Below are positions 24,600-34,200 of a stretch of DNA of 64,000 nucleotides, one piece after another. The translations under genes and the position numbers were made by a program. Under the pieces are notes generated by a model. The model was not told where the DNA came from. It ran no database searches and worked only from the letters and a program-made list of their open reading frames with translations. The DNA is taken from assembly GCA_031308135.1 (NCBI GenBank), contig JAHLJT010003656.1:76992698-77056697 (forward strand). The letters run 5' to 3'. The stretch is from Acheta domesticus (lineage: Eukaryota; Arthropoda; Insecta; Orthoptera; Gryllidae). Numbering within the stretch: position 1 is the first letter of the stretch; every line of letters starts with the position of its first letter.

Positions 24600-25918
24600 A
24601 ATTTTGAAAATTGCCAATTTTTTTTAGGCTTCCTACAACTATAATATTGAATGTAAAGATTTTTTCTTTAATGAAACCTGTTCTTCAAAGGCAGATCTTT
24701 TTGGAGTAATGAAGCTTGTGGTGCTACAGAATGGCACAGACTTTCTCGTATTAGTTTTCTATTCCATTTGGTCTCGGCTAGCTATTCAGACTTGCCACAT
24801 GCCAGCAGCCATCTATCGCCGTCCAAAGTACTTTTTCTACATTTTTTTAATATTTTGGTTCCCTAATAGTACAACGGAAATATTATTTTAAGAATATTGA
24901 AGAACAGTAAAACCGCCTCCTAAATGGCAATTTATTTTTAAATATTTGGAACCATTTTTAATAAAATGGGTCTAAGTGCTACTGAAACCACGAAATTTGA
25001 AGCTTTTTCACAGAAAATTCTTGAGTTTTCGAAAAACTTTGAAAGATTGGATATAGAAGTCATTTCAAGCACTTTAACTCACAAATAAAACAGGGTTTAC
25101 AAATTGCTGATAGTGAGCATATTAAATGTGTTAGAGATGTTTCAAATAAAAACATTTGTGTAAATTTTGAAAAACAAAAAAATACCGCAAAATGAAGTTA
25201 ACGTCAAATTAAAGAGCGCAATTAGCACTATCTGTTCGAAAAGTTTGAAGAAAAAATTTGGAGCCATTTATGAGAAAATAGCGTTTGAGCGTTTTCGAAA
25301 ATGCGGGATGAGTTTTGAGAAACTTTATCTGACATTATTTAAAGCACGTGCAACCGTAAATATAATAATGTTAACAAATCCCCGCTAATGTGAATAGTAA
25401 CGAAGTGAGAGACAAGTTAAAGATATTACATTTTGTAATTTTTGGAAAAACAAAAAATTAGAGCAATATGGCGTTTATATCATATCATAGAGTACATTTA
25501 GCACTATTTCTACCCAAGGTTTCAAGAAAAAATTAGAGCCGTTATTGAAAAAATCTTGTTTTTGAAATTTTTTATTGCACGCAATAAAACTATTAAAATT
25601 CTCGAAAAAATGTACATGACCTTAATGAAAGAAATGACTACGGAGAACAAATTTTATTGCAAGAAAAAATCTCTATCTTCAATTTTATATTTGTAGGAAG
25701 ATGCGTAAGAAAATTTAAACTTTTTCAATTTTCGAACACTCAGAGTTAACTGTGAAATTAGGTTAACCGTGAAATTAGGTTAAAAATGACAAAAAAAGCT
25801 ATTTTTTGCGGCGATAGATGGCAGCTGGCAAACGTACATGGCACGTCCGAATAGCTAGCCGAAACCAAAGGAAATAGAAAGCTAATACGGGAAAGTCTGT
25901 GCCATTCTGGGACACCAC
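24600..25918. repeat. R3-related block bounded by a ~108-bp inverted pair
   Basis: 24718-24823 and 25808-25918 are inverted copies of one sequence ('cagaatggcacagactttc', 'tcggctagctattc', 'ccatctatcgccg'). R3-type sequence lies just outside the left arm (24600-24700, reverse) and just inside the right one (25590-25760, forward), so this is not a simple element with terminal inverted repeats. Between the arms the DNA is AT-rich and non-coding. Confidence 0.6.
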
Positions 25919-28106
25919 TAGTTTATGACTGAATATGCATCTAAAGAAACTCTTTGCTGAATGAGTCTGTACCTAGAATTTGACAGGAAGCAATTTTTCG
26001 CGGGAGTAGGAACGGAATATTAAAAGTCACTTCTCTGATCAATAAGAGTAAAGATGTCATGGCTATGGGTGATGCCATGAAGATGTAACCTAAGTTGTGT
26101 CAGAGGAGTCCTTTAGTTGACGTCACAGGGAATCGCAACGCATTCAATGCGTCATCTGGGTGCCTATCCTCAGAAGGGACGTAATGCTGAAATTGCCTAC
26201 GCTGGGGACGAATGAGTAGTGCAGAGTCAGTGGTGTCAAGGGAAATGATCCTGCTATCGTGGAAATGTTATGCCTCGATTGCTATTAAGGGACTTCACTG
26301 ATTAATTGTATAGAGCAATAAAATACTGAACAGGACAAAAATAGCCTAATATTGTTAGTTTTCTAATTTTTTAGTCACTACAAAATTTCTGATCGGACTT
26401 CCTTACAATTAGAAAATTTGTTTAACGATTACTTCATACACACTTTTAATAAACTAAAATCTTGTACCGACAAAAGCTGCTTGACTTTTGGGTTTCATTT
26501 CAAAAACTAGCATAAAACAATTAGGTTAAAGAAATGTAGTGAAAACTAATGTAATTTTGAGTGGTCGCCTTCAATAGAAAATGTTACAGTAATCAGAACC
26601 AGAACCTTGTACATTTGTAAGGTTTAAATAATATTTCCACCGTGATTATTAGATTGAAGTGTTCCATTTAGCAGTTCATTGCATCAATTAGAAAATTCAT
26701 TGACATTTGTAGAAGTTGTTAATGAATTGAAAATTGTAAGAAATTTCTTCTCAGCAATCTTACTCTTTTGAATGCCGTTTTCTAGGTAGGAACTGCTCTT
26801 GCCTAGGTAACACCTGCTCAAAATACTCTCAAATGATGTTAATTTACAATTCACCAGAACAATTCTTGACTCTTGTTTATTTTCCCTAAAGTAGGCATGT
26901 CAAGTCGTGAGTAAGGTTACTAGCTCACTAGAGATCGCAGGCACTGTCTCCAGAGCAACTGGCGCGAAATTTAAAAGTAGGGGTTATACAAATCGGTCTA
27001 CAGTGTCGACACATCACCGTATATCTGGATCTTAACAGTCTTTTGGAGACTTCAGTTTATTATTGCCCAAATTTAGCTATATTTATTCCCATTTCCTTTA
27101 CAATCAAGGAAATGATACATTAAAATGTAATAATACATCAGTCAGATATCAAATTATCAATTAACAGTAACATTAAACATTTTGCCGCATTTTGTGGATC
27201 GTTTGTCGGCTGCTAAGTTCAGTTTTCGCGGCTACGGCCGAGAAAGTATTTTAGGGAACGATTAACCATGGAAATGAAATTTAAGTCAATGTAAGCAAAT
27301 CAATGTCGAAACATTTTCATATAATATTTATTATTCTAAGAATACATAAATGACAACTTCAGATATGATAATGCAGAAAAATATCTGCTTTTGCATGACG
27401 AAAACAGATGGTTTAAAAGAGTTCTCTATAAAAAATCGAAACTTAAAATTAGGAGGAAAGTGTACGAAAAATAGTTGTAGGCATCCCGGGTGGATAATAA
27501 ATGACGACTTTGGACTCGGTTCCGCTACTCACCGCCTGAGGTGGAGAACACCTAAAAAAATCGTTCATTTTTTTCCTTCTTGATACATAAATAGCTATTT
27601 TGTAAAATCACACAAAAAATGACTTTCAACATAGGACATACCGTTTGCACCACTTCATTATTGTGCATTAGATTATGAAGAATTTATGTAAACAAAAGAA
27701 ATTATAGTTATCAAGTGACAGAGAAGTGAACTATGTCTTCAAGAGCTTGATGATTAGCTTGCTTGCACGAATACATTCTTCATTAAAAGAAACAATAATG
27801 CAATGCATTTATTTTTCTCGAGATCTTGAGCTAATAATGAAAGGAATGACCCTTTTCACCCTTTTAGGAGCTATAGCTCTTTCACAATTTTATCCCTTAT
27901 CGGCACTGTGTGTATGTGTGTGTTTTGATTAATCAGGAAATTGGTTTGATTGTTGCGAAAAATATCAGCTTATTTGTGATCCACCGATAGTTTACGCAAA
28001 CCCAGTTCTTGAAAGCGAGGCGTTATTGATAAATAATTAACATACATATTTATCATAACATGGCCTTCTGTCAAAGATTATCGCGCTCAAGACCTCTTTA
28101 AGATGG
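25919..28106. other. No gene recognised; region upstream of the lectin gene
   Basis: AT-rich DNA. Open frames at 27350-27583 and 27726-27932 are short and lack any recognisable domain. This stretch would include distal regulatory sequence of the lectin gene, but no specific binding sites can be defended by eye. Confidence 0.45.
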
Positions 28107-28137
28107 TATAAAAGCACCCCCTTTTACAGGTCAGATA
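28107..28137 (+). promoter_or_regulatory. TATA-type core promoter of the lectin gene
   Basis: TATAAAAG at 28107-28114 lies 40 bases before the ATG. A 'ggtcagat' stretch at 28129-28136 resembles the arthropod initiator (TCA with A as +1, here about 28133), which would leave a 5' leader of only about 14 bases. A strong TATA box and short leader suit an inducible or highly expressed secreted hemolymph protein; the start site itself is inferred. Confidence 0.65.
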
Positions 28138-28146
28138 CGCAACATC

Positions 28147-28296
28147 ATGTTTCACCGATTACTATTATTAGCTGTTGCAGCTTCTGTTATCGCTAGTGAG
28201 AAGTCTTTAGCGGATAATGTGTGTTCAATTAACTCCAGAGTCTTCTCCTTTGTCGTCAGGAACATACGCAATGCCACTGGACACCGTCACGTCACG
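28147..28296 (+). CDS. Lectin exon 1: signal peptide and start of N-terminal domain
   Basis: Fifty codons ending in phase 0. The donor is ACG|GTTCGT, not optimal, but it is the GT that gives the phase required by exon 2, and the joined reading ('GHRHVTTDVVLPSG') aligns well with the family layout. The reading frame stays open for another ~27 codons into the following repeat, which would be a false extension. Confidence 0.75.
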
Positions 28297-31200
28297 GTTC
28301 GTGCAAGATTAAGTTATCAAATTAATTTTTATTTATTTATTTATTTTACGTCAAAAAACAGTAAAATCTATATGTGACGTACTGTGCGGAGAAGTACAAT
28401 CTGTGCATGGTTTCTTGAGCTCAGGTATCTCTTCCTGGACTTATATACGTATTATGTTCAATTATGAACACAGCAAAAATTGTATTCGGTAAGAACTGAT
28501 AAGACAATATTCGCTCCCATGTAATAAAAAATATTTACAAATCCAAATCAGCTAGAGAATTCGGTTATTATCCCTTATCTTGTCTTTCTTGACGGAATCG
28601 ACTTACTGCTGAGAGAACATGGAGAACAATTATATTTCAATAACTACATTCCCTACTGAGTTCAAGAAAACATGTACAGCTACATTTATGTCCAGAAGTA
28701 AAACATAGGACCATCTCAGCATTTGCTCTATGGATCAGGGGAACTGGAAGACAAACCTGATCAAGATGGGCGTCAATGGGATCAGAAGCGGAAGTCTTGT
28801 AACAGGCATATTTAGTATTTTAAAATTATAATGGGATGGGAACTAATACATTAATATCATTGTTAAAATTAATATTACTTTCCTTTTCAATGCTCGGTAT
28901 AGTCTCTAATTTATAGAAACAGTTACCCTCCAGAAAATAATTTACTTGACACTTATACTTGTGTATCTATTTTAATCGTTCAATGTCATCTGGCAATGTG
29001 TTGCAAAATAATATACATGTATTGTATCAGTTGATGACTCACGTCTGATGAATATAATTACTAAGTGTTGTATTTATAGATATCTCTGTTCTTTGAAAAT
29101 ATGTTGCCATCCTTGAGTAAGTATTTTATTTTCAAAACCTCCTGATTCGTAAATCACAAGGCAAGGCAATGACCTAACTTATTAAAGAGAGGCTTACTAG
29201 ACTATCATGTATTTCCATGACATCATTATTGCTTATTGAAATTGATGTAAATTCTCCTGTTGATCCTGATATAATTGTAGGTGTTGATGGTACGAATAAA
29301 TATATGTATTTGACCATATAGGATCAATCAAAATTGATTACAGCCAATAATAAATGTTTTTTAAAAGAAGTTTAATTCCTGTAATCAATTTTGATTGATC
29401 CTATATGGTCAAATACATATATTTATTCGTACCATCAACACCTACAATCATTATTGCTTATTATCAATTATTTTCAAATTATTATCAATTATTTTCTGTA
29501 ATCTAAAAGTCTGGGAACTCTAACAGATATTTCTCCAGAATATTATATCATATCAGGAGGGATTGAAAATTTTCAAAATATACACAACGAGCAGTATGAA
29601 GGCTGACTGAATGTGAAAGAATTCTTCAAAATAAACTTTTTGTGTTCACTTTATTAAAAGGAACTTTCTATTTGAAGTTTTACAATCCAATCCAAGGAGA
29701 CATTTCCACATATTGGTTTAAAATGTTTTGCTTGATGAATATTTTTGTGGAAAAATTAGATAATTTTATTAATTGTTAACACTTTCCATCACATTATTTC
29801 TTGGTAAACTCAACATTAATCAGAAATAGTTGAGATATTTTGTTACAACTTCAATATCGTATAATCGTGTTTGGTGATTGTTAAACACAGATTCTGTGGA
29901 TTAGCAAGACAAGCTTCTTAAATAGTGGTTTATAAATTCACTTGAGACAAAATGAACTGAATTGTTTTTAAAGAGTTACGAACGAACATTCCTAGCCATT
30001 ATTAAAGAATACATTATAAGAATTTCTAAAATATCCATGTTTATTATATCTTAGATCTTTGATGCAGTTTTGAATAGTTTAATTTCATATATTTTATTTG
30101 AAGATTATTTCTTTCTGTATTGCAGACTGATGTTGTTCTTCCATCTGGCAAAGGAAGAAAATCAAAAATTTCAGAAGAGTTTGGTCTTGAAGTCTCCCAA
30201 AGCGACTGTTCTACGCCGACCGAAAACTATGTACGCCTCACAACAGAATTAATAAGTAAGTAAATTTTGAAGACAACTTAGAGACGTGTGTTGTACTGGT
30301 AGAAGGCAAGGAGACTCGACACCGGTGCTGGAGGCATGGTGGGGTGTGTACAAAATAAGGCGGCAGCTAATCACACACCAACCTTTAGCGGCATCACGCG
30401 CGTGAATGAAGGAACTTCTTTTATTATTTTTTATATTTTACGTCAAAACAGTTAAAAACTGTGTGTGACATTCTGAAGTATATTTTGTGCACGTTTTCTT
30501 AATTCTGTGTACCGTACCCGAAATCATACACAAGTTGCATTCTGAGTACAAAAAGAAATGAGCGTTTTTCGCAAGAATTGTCAACAAAATATTCGCTTCA
30601 ATGTAAAGTATATTTTCAAAGGCAAATCAGCTATAGATTTATTTTCTTATTCCTCACCATGTTCTTCGCGACTATGCTTCTGCCGCGACAAAATGCAGAA
30701 CGATAATTTGAATAACTATAGAACAGAACTCCTACAGAACCCTAGAAGAATACACAGATAGTGACGTTATATTTATATCCAGAAGCAAAACAAGGGGCCA
30801 TCTCATCAATTTCTCAACGTATCAAGGAAACTGGACGAAAAATCTTATTGCGATAGGGATCATTTACGCAGAAGCTTCTGTACAATACTTGTTATAGGTT
30901 GTTTAGAATTATACAGTCTCAATGGTAAATAAAGCCCATTAAATGTCATTGTTAAAATTAATATTAATTTCCTTTTTGATGCTCCGTGTAGTCTCTCATT
31001 GTATAGAAACAGTTATGCAGCAACTTACCTCGGCCTTTTTTTTCGGCCAACAACGATACTTTGAACGTTAGTAGAGATGGAATGCATCCTTCGAACATAG
31101 TAAGGAAACATCGAGACACACCCTCTTGTCGGTCCGAACTATTTCTGTCCGATTGGCAGGAGCTAGTATATTCACACAGCGCTCATTATGCAATGTTATT

Positions 31201-34200
31201 GAAGACAGTATTTCATCGTCGCCGATTGCAGTGGTGACGTCAACGATAAATTTCAGCTGTCTGGATTATCTTTAGTAAAAAAATTGCGGTTCTTTTTTTC
31301 TCAACGAGAACGGAAAAGTTCATATTTCGAGGTCTCCTGATAAAGACACTCAATCCGGCATTTCCTTTTCCCCCACTGCTAGCCGGCCCAGATATCGAGA
31401 ATGCTGAAGCGGCGGCGCAGAGCCAAGGACTGCGAGTTCGAATCCCGCATGGAAAAGAATAATTGTCCGCATGTTGTGGCATGGTTAGCGTTCTCACCCA
31501 CCACCCATCACTTTTCTATAATGCGATTTTTTAAACTTTGTCCGCCAAGGCCCGTCTACACGATGGAATATGTCACGGTATTTCGCGACGTTCTCAGTCG
31601 TGCCTCCAGATATCGCATGATCGCGACCGTATCAAGCAGTTCTTGCGATCCGCGTTTTAGTGGTTTCTCCACTGCCCTGCCCAGCGCTGGGCGCCGCACA
31701 CGGTGTAAGATACGTCATAGATACGTGTGTCAACTAGCCGACCTTTGGGGCAAATTTTCTGAAGCCAGTTTGAGGCTAGTTCCTCGCTTGTCCGTACGGA
31801 GCGCACGATCGGTTTGGGTCACGCTGTAAGATATACATCTTAAGATTACATTTCCTAACCATTTTCATAACTGTTCGCTTTAGACTTTACAAATTCCACC
31901 GTGAAGCGGCAAATCACTGACTAAAATTAGAAATCAGTTGGTCACAGTGCTGTCAAATGGATCACGACCAATCACGACCTTGCCCAAATGAGACCCAAAG
32001 ATCACAGCGCTTATATGCGAGAACTGTGAGAACTAGCCTCACGTAAGCTTCAGTTTTATACTGGGAGTGAACACACCTACGTATCTTCCACCGTGGCGCC
32101 GCACCGTGCGCTGCCCAGCTGGGAGCGCGCCGACTTCAAATGTATGCATCCACAACAATTTCCGTAACTTGACAATCCATATTCGGTTTCTAGAGTGACA
32201 ATATTAGCTCCCGATCCTTCTTTTTAGTTCCCGAGAGGAGGATGGCCCCGCCGGGATACGAGTTGGTACCTGGTGTGGGGTGGTACCGACTGTACCTGAC
32301 GCCGCTCACCTGGGGGAAGGCGCGCCTGGCGTGCGAGGCAGACGGCGCGCACCTCGCCGTCCTCAACTCCAAGGAAGAGGCCGCCGCCCTCAAAAAAATA
32401 TACGCAAAAGCGCCAGCAAGTACACTAAATGATGCACATATTGGATTCAGCGATCTCATCGAAGGGCAATATCGCACTATATTCGGTAAGTTGACCAACA
32501 TAACAATACAATCATTTCGCCAACGTTCGTCAACCAAAGTGGCTCAGAGCATTAAGTGATGTCACTGCAGTGCCTCTGACCGGGAGGCTCTAGGTTCGAA
32601 TCCCGACGGCAGGCTAGCGAAGTCGAATTTAATTGTTGTTTAAAGGAGGATTCTAGCGGTCAGCTGCTCTAATTGGGGGGGTTTCCATGTGTTCTCCGAT
32701 CAATACCAGGCACATACCGTAGCAGTATCCTGACAAACGGACCATGGACCGTGCGCGATCTTTCCTTCCCCTTCCTTGTTGTACCCTCACTTCTTACTTA
32801 CACACACACTTACATGCAGTACACTACCACACATGCAGGGGGAGCCAGTCGGGAGCTTAGAGCTTGTCGGGGCTGGGGTGGTGGTCCGCTGGTGGGGATA
32901 TACCTGGTTGGGGAAACCCGCTACCCGTCAGGTAAGTCGGCATCGGATCTCACTATCCAGCGGGGTATGATCACCACTAACGCCCGAGGAAAAAACATGC
33001 ACTACACGTATGGAACTAATAATCTTAGCAGTTGACGCGTCCGGAATCATCAATCAAATACACCGATGGAGATGGCTAAGTATCAACAACTGTTGTATCT
33101 GCACGGATTTGGGGTGGAGATCTTAGGGTTCAAGACCAGACTCTGACGGGCTTTCAATGTCAGCCATCGCGTTAGGTCGAATTCAGTCGCTGTGTGGATG
33201 AGATTTCTAGCGGCCAAGCGGCTGCTCTTATCGGTAGTTTTCCGTGTAAATATAAATTTAAGATTGTCACAGTGAACCTCAAAATTAACATTTTATCTCT
33301 TACTAGCCATAGAAAACGTCCCAGCAGCAATCCCATTCCTGTTTATCACATAATATGTGCTATTTCTCCAAAACGGCCTTCACGTGCCATACCCACCGCG
33401 TGCTGGTTAACATGCATTTTCTTCAGGCTGAAGTCCGAAGTGGATAGAATCTGATCATAATTCGTAAGCAAGGGGTTAGTTATATAGACTAGTTATTATA
33501 TATTTTCCTTATTCAATTATATTGTCCAAATTTGTTACATCTTAGATGACCTTGGGATAAGCTTTCAATCTTCGTTTCGTTGCAGTTGGTTCTAGTCCAA
33601 TGATAACTTTGCTTCGTTAGTGTCCGCTACGTTGATGTTGAAGTATTTTTATACGTCTATAACACACACATTCTGAAAGCATAAAATGCCAATTTTATAA
33701 TCAAAACCTGTTATTTAAAGAAGTATGAGGATACGAAGAATTTCACAAAATCCACGATGAAAACAAACATCTTTCTTTTGTGTAGTGGGATTTTTAATAC
33801 GTATAAAAGAAATAAGAGTACAGTAATCCCTTAACATCCGCGAATTCGCTTTTCGTGAGTTTCAAACATTCGCGATTAGAGAAATGCTACCGGTTTTGAT
33901 ATTCGCGACTTCAACGCTAGTGCGTCATCTGGTCGATCAATATTTTTCTTGAAAAAAATGCGAATTTCAATTTCTTCAAAAGCGTCATGTAGGAATTCGA
34001 CTCAAAGCATTATGTTCTGCAAAAATGTCAAATTGGAATGTCATTTCAGATTAAAAGACTATCACAATTGTAAAGTAATTCAATTCAGTTGCGCCACATT
34101 GGAGGGTTTTTACTACAAGTACACAAAATTCATTCAGGATCTGTGCAACTCTCTTTACTCACTGGAGAGGACTTTCGGGTAACCATCAGTGAAGAAAATC

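Noticed and set aside
30070..30252. 60-codon frame covering lectin exon 2
   Set aside because: It uses a different frame and starts before the splice acceptor; the frame consistent with neighbouring exon phases gives the recognisable domain.
31385..31465. Possible functional tRNA genes (also 45580-45665, 50385-50455, SINE heads)
   Set aside because: Good B boxes but no acceptor stem or full cloverleaf; they fit SINE heads or fragments.
32242..32559. Stand-alone 105-residue gene starting at the ATG of the lectin exon
   Set aside because: The frame runs through a canonical GTAAGT donor into intron; the upstream acceptor and in-phase exons show this is an internal exon.
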